Positions 1 to 9,843 of a stretch of DNA of 43,695 bases are shown here, one piece after another; the stretch's first letter is position 1; each line of letters begins with the position of its first letter. The notes under the pieces were generated by a model. It ran no database searches. It saw only the letters and a program-made list of their open reading frames with translations, and was not told the origin of the DNA. This DNA comes from Candidatus Solibacter usitatus (lineage in GTDB: Bacteria; Acidobacteriota; Terriglobia; Bryobacterales; Bryobacteraceae): the NCBI GenBank assembly GCA_016213245.1, contig JACRBC010000040.1:1-43695 (forward strand), in the 5' to 3' direction. Made by a program: the position numbers and the translations under genes.

Positions 1-825
1 CAGGTCGCTGCCGTTGGCCAGCAGTCCCATGATGAAGGCGCCGATGAGGGTGCCGACGACGGAACCTTCGCCGCCGCGCAGCGAGCCGCCGCCGATGACG
101 ACGGCGGCGATGGCCTGGAGCTCGTAGCCCTGGCCGGCGGTGGGCTGACCGGTCATGAGGCGGGAGCATTCAATCATGCCGGCCAAGCCGGTGAGGAATC
201 CTCCGGCGGCATAGACGGCGGTGAGGTGGAAGGAGACGGGGATGCCGGCATAGTAGGCGGCGTCGGGATTGGAGCCGATGGCGAAGGCGTAGCGCCCCAT
301 GCGGGTGCGCTCGAGCAGAACGTGGACGCCGGCGCCGCAAACGAGCAGCACGTAGAGCACGAAGGGGATGCCGAGCAGGCTGCCTTCCCCGAGGAACGAA
401 AAGCCCTTGGGGAGCGTGTGGACCGGGAGGCCGTCCGAGATGATGAGAGCCAGGCCGCGGTAGATGCCGAGCGTGCCGAGGGTGACGATGAAGGGGTTGA
501 TCCTGAGGCGCGTGGTCATCAGGCCGTTGGCCAGGCCGCAGAGCAGGCCGGTGGAAAGGCCGCAGAGCAGGCCGAGCCAGATTGGGTGGCCCTTCTCCAT
601 GAGCTTGCAGCCGAGCAGTCCGGCCAGGGCGAGGGTTGAGCCGACGCTGAGGTCGATGCCGCCGGCGATGATGATCATGGTCATGCCGAGGGCCATGATG
701 TTGATGACGGCGGTCTGGCGGACGACGGAGGAGAGGTTGGTGGTGGTGAGGAAATGGGGGGAGGCGAGGGAGAGGCCGGCAAAGAGGGCGATGAGGGTGA
801 AGAAGGGCAGGAATCGTTGCAACAT
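1..825 (-). CDS. Sugar ABC transporter permease, RbsC-like (3' end cut by window)
   Basis: Inner-membrane permease of a ribose/xylose-type sugar importer. The conceptual translation opens MLQRFLPFFTLIALFAGLSL and is a chain of hydrophobic segments. It contains the RbsC-family stretches GGIDLSVGS, NPFIVTLGTL and AAVVIGGGSLRGG, which identify the family. About 275 residues are visible, and the reading frame is still open at base 1, so the C-terminus lies outside. The start is fixed by a TGATG overlap with the ATPase gene upstream: the ATPase stop and the permease ATG share one base, which implies translational coupling. The sugar cannot be read from the sequence. A periplasmic binding protein is not in the window and may follow the permease. 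Confidence 0.9.
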   Translation of the reverse strand, partial: MLQRFLPFFTLIALFAGLSLASPHFLTTTNLSSVVRQTAVINIMALGMTMIIIAGGIDLSVGSTLALAGLLGCKLMEKGHPIWLGLLCGLSTGLLCGLANGLMTTRLRINPFIVTLGTLGIYRGLALIISDGLPVHTLPKGFSFLGEGSLLGIPFVLYVLLVCGAGVHVLLERTRMGRYAFAIGSNPDAAYYAGIPVSFHLTAVYAAGGFLTGLAGMIECSRLMTGQPTAGQGYELQAIAAVVIGGGSLRGGEGSVVGTLIGAFIMGLLANGSDL

Positions 826-2306
826 CAGCAGGCCTCCAAAGCGGCGTGGCGCATGATGACTTCCTGAGTCGTTTGGCGAGGAAGTTCGGCGGCGATGCGG
901 CCCTGGCGCATGACCAGGATACGGTCGGCGACCTGGAGGAGCTCGGGCAGCTCCGAACTCACCATGAGGATGGCGGCGCCGCCGGCCGCCAGCTCACCCA
1001 TCAGGTCGAAGACCTCGGCCTTGGCCCCGATGTCGATGCCGCGGGTGGGTTCGTCGAAAAGGAAGATCTTCGCGCCGCGGGCGACCCACTTGGCCACGAC
1101 GACTTTTTGCTGGTTACCGCCGCTGAGGCGGCCGGCGAGTTGCGCCGGTGAGCCGAGCTTGAGGCGCAGGCGAGCCGAGTGTTGATCGACGACGGCGCGT
1201 TCGCGGGCGGTGTCGATGAATCCGAAGCGGGAGAGGAACTCCAGCGAAGCCAGCGTCATGTTCTGGCCGGTGGGCAGCCCTGGGGCGAGTCCGGCGCGCT
1301 GGCGGTCCTCCGGCACCAGGGCGATGCCGGCGCGAACGGCGTCGCGCGGGGAGCGGAGGCGCAGAGCCGTGCCTTGCACGAACACCGCGCCCGAGTCGAT
1401 GGGATCGACGCCGAAGATGGCACGGCAGAGTTCAGTGCGTCCGGCGCCCATCAGGCCGGCGAGGCCGACGATCTCCCCAGCGCGGAGCGCAAACGAGACG
1501 TTCGAGAGGGTGTTGCGGAGAGAGAGCCCATGCACGCGCAGCAGTTCCTCGCCGGGGGGAAGCGGCTCGCGCCGGTAGACGGCTTCGAAGGACCGCCCCA
1601 CCATGTGGCGGATGAGATCGCCGGTGGTGGTGGCGGACATATCGCCGGAGTAGACCGACTCACCGTCGCGCAACACGGTGACGCGGTCGCCAACGGCGCG
1701 CAGCTCCTCCATGCGGTGGGTGATGTAGATGATGGCGGTGCCGCGCGCCTTCAGGGTGCGAACGATGCGGAAGACCTCCTCGGACTCGCCGGAGGAGAGG
1801 GCGGAGGTAGGTTCATCGAAGATGAGCAGGGAAGAGCCGTGCGCGATGGCGCGACAGATCTCGACCAGTTGCTTGCCGGCGGGAGTGAGGTGGCCGACGC
1901 GCGCTTCGGCCTGCAGGGGGAAGTTGTGTTCGGAGATGAGGCGGCGGGCGTGGTCGAGAATCCGGCCGCGCCAGACCCAGCCGAGGGGCCCCGTGGGGTA
2001 GCGCCCGAGGAAGATGTTCTCGGCCACGGTGAGGTGCGGGGCCAGGAGGCTTTCCTGGTGCACCATGGCGATGCCGGCGCGCTGGGCTTCGGCGGGGGTA
2101 CGAAAGGCGGCGGGGCTGCCGTGCCAGAGCAGTTCGCCGGAGTCGGCGCGTTCGATGCCGGCGGCGATCTTCATCAGCGTGGATTTGCCGGCGCCGTTTT
2201 CGCCGAGCAGCAGGTGGACCTCGCCGGGGCGGACATCGAGGTGGCAGCCGCGGAGCGCGACGATACCGCCAAACCGCTTCCGGATGGATTTCAGGGAGAG
2301 GACCAT
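825..2306 (-). CDS. Sugar ABC transporter ATP-binding protein, RbsA/MglA-like, two ABC domains
   Basis: Energises sugar import together with the permease just downstream. The 493 residues hold two ABC modules, the usual length for this family. The first has a full Walker A (GENGAGKST, about residues 35-43), a degenerate signature (LTPAGKQ) and Walker B LLIFDEPTSA. The second has the altered Walker A typical of RbsA/MglA (GLMGAGRTE) and a good signature (LSGGNQQK) with FLFDEPTRG. It starts 20 bases after the dnaB stop with no obvious Shine-Dalgarno sequence, so it could be read from a dnaB transcript or from its own weak promoter. Substrate unknown. Confidence 0.93.
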   Translation of the reverse strand: MVLSLKSIRKRFGGIVALRGCHLDVRPGEVHLLLGENGAGKSTLMKIAAGIERADSGELLWHGSPAAFRTPAEAQRAGIAMVHQESLLAPHLTVAENIFLGRYPTGPLGWVWRGRILDHARRLISEHNFPLQAEARVGHLTPAGKQLVEICRAIAHGSSLLIFDEPTSALSSGESEEVFRIVRTLKARGTAIIYITHRMEELRAVGDRVTVLRDGESVYSGDMSATTTGDLIRHMVGRSFEAVYRREPLPPGEELLRVHGLSLRNTLSNVSFALRAGEIVGLAGLMGAGRTELCRAIFGVDPIDSGAVFVQGTALRLRSPRDAVRAGIALVPEDRQRAGLAPGLPTGQNMTLASLEFLSRFGFIDTARERAVVDQHSARLRLKLGSPAQLAGRLSGGNQQKVVVAKWVARGAKIFLFDEPTRGIDIGAKAEVFDLMGELAAGGAAILMVSSELPELLQVADRILVMRQGRIAAELPRQTTQEVIMRHAALEAC

Positions 2307-2326
2307 CGGGCGAAGTACACAGGGTA

Positions 2327-3709
2327 TCAGCCCGGCGGCTCTTCCTCGAAGGCATCGGCGGGGTTTTCGAACTTGGTGTAGTTATGCAGGAACACCAGCG
2401 GGATTTTGCCGGTGGGGCCGTTGCGCTGCTTGGCGAGGAGGAGCTCGGCGACGCCGCGCAGGTCCTCGCGGTCTTTCTGGTAGACCTCGGGGCGGAAGAT
2501 GAAGGCGACCAGATCGGCGTCCTGCTCGATGGAGCCGGATTCGCGCAGGTCGGCAAGCTGCGGGCGGTGGTCGCCGATGCGCTGCTCAGGGGCGCGGCTG
2601 AGCTGGGAGAGGACCATGAAGGGGACGTCGAGGTCCTTGGAGAGCAGCTTCATGCCGCGGGAGAGGGCGCCGACCTCCTGGACGCGGTTGGAGTTGCGGC
2701 CGAGGTTGGGGGTGGGCATGAGCTGGAGGTAGTCGACGACGACGAGGCCGAGGTTGGTCTGCGCGCGCAGCTTGCGGAGCTTGGCGTTGATGTCCATCAT
2801 CGTGGTGGACGAGGTGTCGTCGATGTAGATGGGGGCGTCGTAGATGTCGGCGGCGGCCATGCCAAGGCGGGCGCGCTCCTCGCGGTCGAGGTAGCCGGAA
2901 CGGAAGCGCTGCTGATCGACGCGGGCGAGCGAGCAGATGAGCCGGGTGAGCAGCGACTGCTTGGACATTTCCAGCGAGAAGACGGCTACTGCCTTGGGGT
3001 TCTTCTTGTTGGTGGCGACGTGCAGGGCGATGTTGAGGGCCAGGGCGGTCTTGCCCATGGCCGGCCGGCCGGCGATGATGACGAGCTCGCCGCCGCGCAG
3101 GCCGCCGGTCATTTCATCGAGTTTGATGAAGCCGGTGCCGATGCCGTGGACGCGGCGGGCGGGGTCGAGAAAGGCGTTGACGCCGCCGTCCTCCAGGTCG
3201 AAGACCTGTTGGGCGCTCATCAGAGAGTCTTTGGCGCGGGCCTCGCCGAGCTTGAGCAGGGCGTCCTCGGTCTGGGCGAGGATACGGTCGGGCTCGTCCT
3301 CGCCGAGCATGGCCTTGTGAATGGTCTCCTGCGCCGTGAAGATGAGACGGCGCATGAGGCTCTTGTCGCGGACGATCTGGACGTAGCTCTCGAGGTTATA
3401 GAGTTCGGGGAGGCCTTCGTCGAGCGAGGAGAGGTAGGTGAGACCGTCGACGGCCTCCATCTCACCGTGACGCAGCAGCTCGTTGGCGAGCGTGACGCGG
3501 TCGATACGCTCTTCCCGGTTGTGGATATCGAGCATCCGCTGGAAGATGCGGCGGTGCTTGTCGAGCGAGAAGTCCTCCGGGGCGAGCCCGGCGGCGGCGG
3601 TGACGAAGGCGTTGTCGTTGAGCAGAATGGAGCCCAGGACCATGCGCTCGGCATAGACGTTGGAGGGCAGGCCGCGATCGAAGGAGAGTTCCTGAGCCGG
3701 TTGGGACAT
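2327..3709 (-). CDS. dnaB: Replicative DNA helicase DnaB
   Basis: Hexameric 5'-3' helicase that unwinds DNA at the replication fork and loads primase. The 460-residue length is normal. An N-terminal helical domain (VYAERMVLGSILLND, then VTLANELLRHG) precedes the RecA-like motor. Walker A is GRPAMGKT near residue 216, and downstream motifs include VAVFSLEMS, LVVVDYLQLM, ADLRESGSIEQDADLV and LAKQRNGPTG. There is no intein. It stands 137 bases after the RND-TolC gene on the same strand, with no ribosomal protein genes beside it (rplI often neighbours dnaB in other bacteria). Confidence 0.96.
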   Translation of the reverse strand: MSQPAQELSFDRGLPSNVYAERMVLGSILLNDNAFVTAAAGLAPEDFSLDKHRRIFQRMLDIHNREERIDRVTLANELLRHGEMEAVDGLTYLSSLDEGLPELYNLESYVQIVRDKSLMRRLIFTAQETIHKAMLGEDEPDRILAQTEDALLKLGEARAKDSLMSAQQVFDLEDGGVNAFLDPARRVHGIGTGFIKLDEMTGGLRGGELVIIAGRPAMGKTALALNIALHVATNKKNPKAVAVFSLEMSKQSLLTRLICSLARVDQQRFRSGYLDREERARLGMAAADIYDAPIYIDDTSSTTMMDINAKLRKLRAQTNLGLVVVDYLQLMPTPNLGRNSNRVQEVGALSRGMKLLSKDLDVPFMVLSQLSRAPEQRIGDHRPQLADLRESGSIEQDADLVAFIFRPEVYQKDREDLRGVAELLLAKQRNGPTGKIPLVFLHNYTKFENPADAFEEEPPG

Positions 3710-3846
3710 GGTCAGCGACGCTATTCAATGTCGCAAGACGGGCGCGGCAAAACAAGCGAAAAGAGCGGGGTGCGAGGATGCAACGGGTTGGGCTGTGAGC
3801 GGCCTGTGGAAATCGCAGAATTTCTTCCGGCGCGGGCCGGACCGCG

Positions 3847-6800
3847 CTAGTCGAGCACCACCTTGTTGGCTTCCAGAGTTGTACCGAGAGCCTGCTGGAG
3901 GCGGGCGATGGCCTTGTTGAGCAGGAGGGCGGCGCCGACCACGCGGCGGCGGGAATCGATGAGCTCGTTCTGGCGGGTGAGGACCAGGAAGTTGGTGCTC
4001 TCGCCGGTCTGGAAGAGGCGGATCTCGCTTTCGAGCTTGGCCCGCGAGGCGGTCTCGCTGGCGCGGGCGGCCTCGATGCGCTGGCGGGCGGATGCCAGCC
4101 CTTGCAGCGAATTCCGCACCTCGGCTGTGATGGCCTGCTGCAGTTGCAGCCGGTTGAGCTTGAGGCGGCGCTCGGTGACGGCAGCCTGTTCGGCCAAGGC
4201 TTCCGCCGAGCGGTTGCGCGGGTTCCACTCGATCTGGAGACCGGCGACGACGGTCTGGAAGTTGCCGCCGAACATGTTGGAGAGGGCCTGGCCATAGCCG
4301 CCGATGAATGACGGCGGCACGCCGCCCCCGACGCTGATGGGCGGCAGCGAGGGGAGACCGGCGATGGCGGAGAGGTCGTTGACGCGGCCGAAGAGAGGGC
4401 CGAAGGCGGCGGCGAAACCGCCACCACTCGATTGCGGCACGGTACCGGCGAGTCCTGAGTTGATGTAGTTGGCGGTGAGGTTGACCTGAGGCCGGGTGGA
4501 ACTGGCGGCGAGCTGCTTCTGCACATCGGTCTGCTGCAAGCGGAGATCGAGGGAGCGCAGTTCCAGACGCTGCCGCATGGCCAGAGCCAGCGCCTCGCCG
4601 ACCTCGCTGACGGGCGGCTCGATGGTGCGCCGGTCGGTGGGGGCGAGGCGTTCGTTCCAGAGGGGGTCAGAGGGGGCCGGGGTGAGGACGGTCTTGAGGA
4701 TATTCTCGGCCGCGGTGACCACGCCGACGGCGGTGACGTAGGTATCGATGCGCCGCTGGAGCTCCGCTTCGGAGGCGGCGAGTTCCACCGGCGCCAGGGT
4801 GCCGGCCTGGATCTGGCGCTGGTTGCGCTCGTGCTGTTCGCGGGCGAGCCGGACGCCATCCTCGGCCACCACGGCGTCTTCGATGGCGGCGGCCAGGTCC
4901 CAATAGGCGGACTGGGTGCGGGCGATGACGTCGATCACGCGCACCTCGAAGTCGGTGCGGGACTGCCGTTCCTGGGAGAGGCGGATCTTGAGCTGGGCGC
5001 GTTCGTTGTCGATGTCGCGGTAGCGCCACAGCGGGATGGAGAAGCCGGCGGCGATGCGGGAGGTGAAGTTGGGATTGAGCGAGACGAAGGGATTATTGGT
5101 GGACTGCCGCTGGTTTTCGAAATCGACGTGGTAGGAGAGGCCGGAGAGGTTGGACTTGCCGCGCACGTAGAAGTTGTTGGTGGCGTAATGCTCGCTCACC
5201 TTGCCGCTGGCGGAGGCGAGGCTGCTGGCGGCCGGGACGTTGCGGGATTCAATGCCGGGCTGGTAGAGCATGAGCGGGTCGAAGGCGCCGCGGGCGCCCT
5301 TGACGCCGGACTTGGAGGAATCGATATTGGTGCGCTCCACTTCGATTTCGAGGTTGTTGCGGAGCGCCAGTTGCAGGGCCTCTTCGAGCGGCAGCCGGTG
5401 TTCGCCGGCGCCGACTCCGACGCGAGGGGTTTTGGAGAACTCGGCCCGGGCCTTCTCCAGCGCCCTATCCCAATCGGCGGCGGGCTGTTGCTGGGCGCGG
5501 AGTTGGGGAGCGCCGAGCAGGAACAGGACGAGCAGGGCGGCGGTGACCGATTCGACCACGCCGCGGGCGCCGCGGCGCTTGAGGAAGGCGGCGATGTCGT
5601 CGAAGAGCGAATAGGCCACCGGGGTGACCAGCAGCGTGAGCAGCAGCGCCATGGACTGGCCGCCGATGACGACGACGGCGACGGTGCGGCGCGTACCGGC
5701 CCCGGCGCCGGAGCCGAAGGCCAGGGGGAGCATGCCGGCGACCAGCGCGGCGGTGGTCATCAGGATGGGGCGCAGCCGGTCGTCGCATCCCTGGTAGATG
5801 GCTTCCAGCCGTGAGATGCCCTGGCGGCGCAGTCCCTTGATGTGATCGATCTGCAGAATGGAGTTCTTCTTCACGATGCCGAACAGCACCAGCACGCCGA
5901 GCGAGGTGTAGATGACGGAGAAGTTCTCGCGCGCCAGGAAGAGGCTGAGCACGGCGAAGGGCACCGACAGCGGCAGGGAGAGCAGGATGGTGACGGGATC
6001 GATGAAACTCTCGTAGTTGGCGGCCAGGATCATGTACATGAAGACCACCGAGAGGAGAAAGGCGATGAGGAAGTTCCGGATGGCGCGGCCGAGCTCACGG
6101 CTGCGGCCGATGGCGCCGTAGCGGTATTCCGGCGGCAGGTTCATGGCGGACAGCTCCTCCCCAGCGGCGGTGATGACGGCGCCGAGAGGCAGGCCTTTGG
6201 AGAGGTTGCCGTTGATCATGACGCGCCGCTGGCGGTTCCAGCGGTCGATGGACATGGGTCCCGATCCGGCCTGGAGCGAGGCGACGCTGGCGATGGGCAC
6301 GTTGCCGAGGGTGGAGGAGGGCAGATAGAGCCGGTCGAGGGCCTGCTGGGAGTTGCGGAACTCCTTGCGCACTCGGAGCTGCACGTCGTAGCGGTCGTCG
6401 CCTTCCTTGTAGGTGGTGACCTGGTCGTCGCCGCCGACCAGAACGCGCATGGCGTTGGCCACCTGGGCGACGTTGACGTTCAGGTCGGCGGCCTTGTCGC
6501 GATTGATGATGACCCGCAGTTCTGGTTTGCCGGACTCGTAGGTGGATTGGAGGTCCACCATGCCGGGCATCTGTTTCAGCCTGGCGATGAGCCGGGCGGC
6601 GTACTTGTCGAGCAGCAGGAGGTCCGGCCCCTGGATGGAGAACTGGAAGTCGTAGTTGGTTTCGCCGCCGACCAGGCCGGGCATTTGCACGCTGACCACA
6701 AGGTCGGGATAGCGGCGCAGCTTCTCGCGGGTGGCATCCATGAGCTGGCGCTGGGAGCGCCGCCGCTGGCCGACATCGACAAGCTTGACGGTGAGGGCGC

Positions 6801-8619
6801 CGCGGTCCACCTGGCGGCGCAGGTCGGCGCCGATAGTGGTGAGGACATCGAGCACCTCCGGCATGGCGCGGATGTCGCGTTCGACAAACTCCATGACCTG
6901 CGCGGTTCCTTCGAGCGAGCTGCCGAGCGGCGCGCGCACGGTGACCTCGAACTCGCTTTGATCCTCGACGGGCAGAAAGTCCACGCCCATGCTCCTGATC
7001 ATCGGGACGGAGGAGGCGACCACCAGCAGGGAGATGCCGACGATGACCCAGCGGTGGCTCATGGACCACTCCAGCATGCGGCGGTACGGGCGGGCGGCCA
7101 GCCGGTGGAACATGCCGGAGCGGGTGTCGTGGCGGACCGGCCCCAGCTTGAGGAAGCGCGAGCAGAGCATGGGCGTCAGCGTGAAGCTCACCAGCAGCGA
7201 GATGCCGATGGCGAAGGCGGCCACGTAACCAAAGCTCGACATGAAGCGGCCGACGATGCCAGGCATCATGGCGATGGGCAGGAAGATGATGATGAGCGAA
7301 AAGGTGGTGGCCATGACGGCGAGGCCGATCTCGCGCGTACCGGCGGCGGCCGCCTGCATGGCCGTCATGCCCTTCTCTTCCATGTGGCGGAAGATGTTTT
7401 CAAGCACCACGATGGCGTCGTCGATGACGATGCCGACGATGAGGGTGAGCGCCAGCATGGTGATCTGGTTCAGGGTGAAACCCATGTACTGAACAAGGCT
7501 GAAGGTGGAGATGATGGAGGTGGGGATGGCTACGGCGGCGATCAGCGTGGACCGCCAATTCCGGATGAAGAACATGACGATGATGGCGGCGAAGATGCCG
7601 CCCAGCACGAGGTGTTCCTGCACGGCCTCGAACGCGGCCCGGATGAAGCCGGACTGGTCGCGCGAGTAGGTGATTTCAAAGTCCGGCGGGAGGCCCTTCT
7701 TCAGAACGTCGATGCGATCCTTGACGGCGGCGATGACGTCGAGCGTGTTGGTGCCGGCCTGCTTGCGGACGGCCAGTACGACGGCGGGGCTGCCGTTGAG
7801 ACGGGCCGTGGAGCGCGGCTCCTCGAATCCGTCCACGACTTGCGCGATGTCACTGACGCGGATGGGCGCGCCGCCGAGGTTGCCCACCACCACGCGCTCG
7901 AAGTCCGGCGGCCGCTCCACCCGGCCGAGCGTGCGCAGCGAGACCTCGCGGCTGCCCTGGTCGATGCGCCCGCCGGGGATTTCAATGTTCTGCAAGGCCA
8001 GAGCGGCGCGCACCTGCTCGATGTTGAGGTTGTAGGCGTACAGCTTTTCGGCGTCGAGGACGACCTGAATCTGCCGCTTGCGATCGCCGACAAAGCGCAC
8101 CTGGCCCACTCCGGTGAGCGACTCGATGTTCTTCTTCAGCCGGTCGTCGGCCAGCTTGGTGATCTCGCGCAGGTCGCGTTTGGCGGAGATGACGATGTTC
8201 AGGATGGGCGATGCGTCGGTGGCGATCTTCTCCACCACCGGCGGCTTGGCGTCCTTGGGCAACTGGCCGAGGACCGTCGAGATTTTGTCGCGCACCTCCT
8301 GCGCGGCGATTTCCGGGTCCTTCTCCAGTGTGAAGCCGATGGTGATGATGGAGATGCCCTCGGCCGAGGTGGAGTTCAGGTCGTCAATGCCGCTGATGGT
8401 GTTGACGGCCTCCTCCAGAACCTTGGTCACCTGCGATTCCACCTCTTCGGGCGAGGCGCCCGGCAGGACGGTGGAGATGTTGACGAACGGGAACTCGACC
8501 TTGGGGAAGTAGTCCACGCCCAGCTTCCGGTAGCTGTCCAGCCCAATCACGACCAGGGCGAGGATCAGCATGGTGGCGAAGACGGGCCGGCGAATGCAGA
8601 TTTCCGCGAGTTTTTGCAT
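3847..8619 (-). CDS. RND efflux pump fused to a TolC-like outer-membrane factor
   Basis: One unbroken frame of 1590 residues. Residues 1 to about 1010 are a complete HAE1/AcrB-type RND transporter: the N-terminus reads ICIRRPVFATM, the proton-relay helix 4 has GIVIDDAIVVLEN, and helix 10 has FGIVKKNSILQ with the expected lysine. Residues about 1020-1040 form an extra hydrophobic segment (AALLVLFLLGAPQLRA) that looks like a signal peptide ending at A-QQQ. Residues about 1060-1590 are a TolC-family outer-membrane factor with two repeats rich in coiled coil (LPLEEALQLALRNNLEIE; QRLELRSLDLRLQQ; LQQAITAEVRNSL). The adaptor gene is 18 bases upstream, so all three parts of a tripartite pump come from two genes. 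Whether the chain stays joined, is cut at the internal signal, or is also started from an internal GTG cannot be seen. Confidence 0.92.
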   Translation of the reverse strand: MQKLAEICIRRPVFATMLILALVVIGLDSYRKLGVDYFPKVEFPFVNISTVLPGASPEEVESQVTKVLEEAVNTISGIDDLNSTSAEGISIITIGFTLEKDPEIAAQEVRDKISTVLGQLPKDAKPPVVEKIATDASPILNIVISAKRDLREITKLADDRLKKNIESLTGVGQVRFVGDRKRQIQVVLDAEKLYAYNLNIEQVRAALALQNIEIPGGRIDQGSREVSLRTLGRVERPPDFERVVVGNLGGAPIRVSDIAQVVDGFEEPRSTARLNGSPAVVLAVRKQAGTNTLDVIAAVKDRIDVLKKGLPPDFEITYSRDQSGFIRAAFEAVQEHLVLGGIFAAIIVMFFIRNWRSTLIAAVAIPTSIISTFSLVQYMGFTLNQITMLALTLIVGIVIDDAIVVLENIFRHMEEKGMTAMQAAAAGTREIGLAVMATTFSLIIIFLPIAMMPGIVGRFMSSFGYVAAFAIGISLLVSFTLTPMLCSRFLKLGPVRHDTRSGMFHRLAARPYRRMLEWSMSHRWVIVGISLLVVASSVPMIRSMGVDFLPVEDQSEFEVTVRAPLGSSLEGTAQVMEFVERDIRAMPEVLDVLTTIGADLRRQVDRGALTVKLVDVGQRRRSQRQLMDATREKLRRYPDLVVSVQMPGLVGGETNYDFQFSIQGPDLLLLDKYAARLIARLKQMPGMVDLQSTYESGKPELRVIINRDKAADLNVNVAQVANAMRVLVGGDDQVTTYKEGDDRYDVQLRVRKEFRNSQQALDRLYLPSSTLGNVPIASVASLQAGSGPMSIDRWNRQRRVMINGNLSKGLPLGAVITAAGEELSAMNLPPEYRYGAIGRSRELGRAIRNFLIAFLLSVVFMYMILAANYESFIDPVTILLSLPLSVPFAVLSLFLARENFSVIYTSLGVLVLFGIVKKNSILQIDHIKGLRRQGISRLEAIYQGCDDRLRPILMTTAALVAGMLPLAFGSGAGAGTRRTVAVVVIGGQSMALLLTLLVTPVAYSLFDDIAAFLKRRGARGVVESVTAALLVLFLLGAPQLRAQQQPAADWDRALEKARAEFSKTPRVGVGAGEHRLPLEEALQLALRNNLEIEVERTNIDSSKSGVKGARGAFDPLMLYQPGIESRNVPAASSLASASGKVSEHYATNNFYVRGKSNLSGLSYHVDFENQRQSTNNPFVSLNPNFTSRIAAGFSIPLWRYRDIDNERAQLKIRLSQERQSRTDFEVRVIDVIARTQSAYWDLAAAIEDAVVAEDGVRLAREQHERNQRQIQAGTLAPVELAASEAELQRRIDTYVTAVGVVTAAENILKTVLTPAPSDPLWNERLAPTDRRTIEPPVSEVGEALALAMRQRLELRSLDLRLQQTDVQKQLAASSTRPQVNLTANYINSGLAGTVPQSSGGGFAAAFGPLFGRVNDLSAIAGLPSLPPISVGGGVPPSFIGGYGQALSNMFGGNFQTVVAGLQIEWNPRNRSAEALAEQAAVTERRLKLNRLQLQQAITAEVRNSLQGLASARQRIEAARASETASRAKLESEIRLFQTGESTNFLVLTRQNELIDSRRRVVGAALLLNKAIARLQQALGTTLEANKVVLD

Positions 8620-8637
8620 GGTGCAGCGCCTCTCCGT

Positions 8638-9843
8638 CTACTTTTGGACGGCCGCGACCGCGGCGCCGCCGGTGAGCATGGGTACGTTTGTCACGGCCAC
8701 CATCGCGCCGGCGGCGACGACGCCTTCCGGCATCTCCACCCAGCCGTTGGAGGCGAGAATCTCCGGGATCTTGTGCTCCACCGCCTTGCCGTTCTCAATC
8801 GTGAAGAACTTGTTGAGACCGGCCACGGTGTAGACGGCGGCGCGCGGAACGGCCACCACCGGAAACGCCCGGTTGGTGACGAGCCGGACCTGGACGAATG
8901 AGCCCGGCTTGAGGCGCGGGTCGTTGTTCAGCAGGCGCGCCTCGGCGGCCAGAGTTCGCGAGCGGTTGTCGAGCGAGGGGTTCAGCTCCCGAACCACGGC
9001 GGAGAACTCCTGGTCCGGTACGGCTTCGGTGGTGAATGCCAGCGATGTGCCCACGCGCACGCTGGAAACGGCGGATTCCGGCACATCCACACGCAGCCGC
9101 AGCGGGGTGGTCTTCATCAGTGTGTAGATGGGCACGTTCTCCTTGATGTACTGGCCGGCGGAGACGTGTTTCACCTGGACGATGCCGTCAAATGGGGCCA
9201 CCACGGCCGCGTCTTTCAGGCGTTTTTCGGCCAGCTTGAGGTCCGCCCTGAGCTGGCGGATCAGCGCCATTTGCGTGCGCAGATCGTCGACCGTCGCCTC
9301 GTAGCCGGCCTGCCGGGCACGGTATGCCTTCTCGATTTCGGTAAAGCGTTCCTGGCTGACGTCGCCGGTCTTCACCAGCTTGGCGGCGTTCTCGTATTTC
9401 GACCGGGCGTCTTCCATCTGAGCCCTGGCCTGCCGGCTGAGGGGCGTCGACTCCGGCATAGCCTCGCTCTCCGGATCCATGCCGACGCGGGCCATGGCCT
9501 GCGCCAGCGTCGCGCGCGAGCGCTCAAGTTGGAGCGCCAGCTCCTGCGTGTCGATACGCGCCACCACCTGGCCCTTTTTCACCGACTGGCCGAAATCGGC
9601 GGCCAGATCCGCAATGCGCCCGGCCACCTCCGAGCTCACCGTCGTCGTCTCATCGGGCTGCAGCGTGCCGGTCACCATGAGGGACCGCTCCACGCTGCGC
9701 GCCTCCGCCTGGGCCACGCCGACGCTGACCGGCGCGGCTGCCTTCGGCGCAGCGGCGGATGAGTCCGCGCTGGAATGCCCGCAGCCTGCCAGTACGAGCG
9801 CAACCGCGCACAGAATGGGAATGATGGCGTATCTGCGTATCAC
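8638..9843 (-). CDS. RND efflux adaptor (membrane fusion protein), lipoprotein
   Basis: Periplasmic adaptor that links the inner-membrane pump to the outer-membrane channel. The chosen GTG start gives 401 residues beginning VIRRYAIIPILCAVALVLAG followed by Cys, a clear lipoprotein signal with lipobox LAGC. A strong ribosome site (GGAAGGAG) lies 8 bases upstream. A start further upstream would add about 85 non-homologous residues that overlap the TetR gene, so it is rejected. Family features are VTGTLQPDETTTVSSEVAGR, a coiled-coil hairpin in the middle and VVAPFDGIVQVKHVSAGQYI. The GTG overlaps the TetR stop (GTGA), so regulator and adaptor are probably translated from one message. Confidence 0.93.
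   Translation of the reverse strand: MIRRYAIIPILCAVALVLAGCGHSSADSSAAAPKAAAPVSVGVAQAEARSVERSLMVTGTLQPDETTTVSSEVAGRIADLAADFGQSVKKGQVVARIDTQELALQLERSRATLAQAMARVGMDPESEAMPESTPLSRQARAQMEDARSKYENAAKLVKTGDVSQERFTEIEKAYRARQAGYEATVDDLRTQMALIRQLRADLKLAEKRLKDAAVVAPFDGIVQVKHVSAGQYIKENVPIYTLMKTTPLRLRVDVPESAVSSVRVGTSLAFTTEAVPDQEFSAVVRELNPSLDNRSRTLAAEARLLNNDPRLKPGSFVQVRLVTNRAFPVVAVPRAAVYTVAGLNKFFTIENGKAVEHKIPEILASNGWVEMPEGVVAAGAMVAVTNVPMLTGGAAVAAVQK

Noticed and set aside
2384..3850. 488-codon plus-strand frame opposite dnaB
   Set aside because: Antisense shadow of dnaB with Gly/Glu/Val-biased composition and no motif.
5842..8901. Long plus-strand frame of 1019 codons opposite the RND gene
   Set aside because: Composition is His/Asp/Glu/Gly-rich without any domain, and it is exactly antisense to a strongly conserved RND transporter; an effect of high GC.
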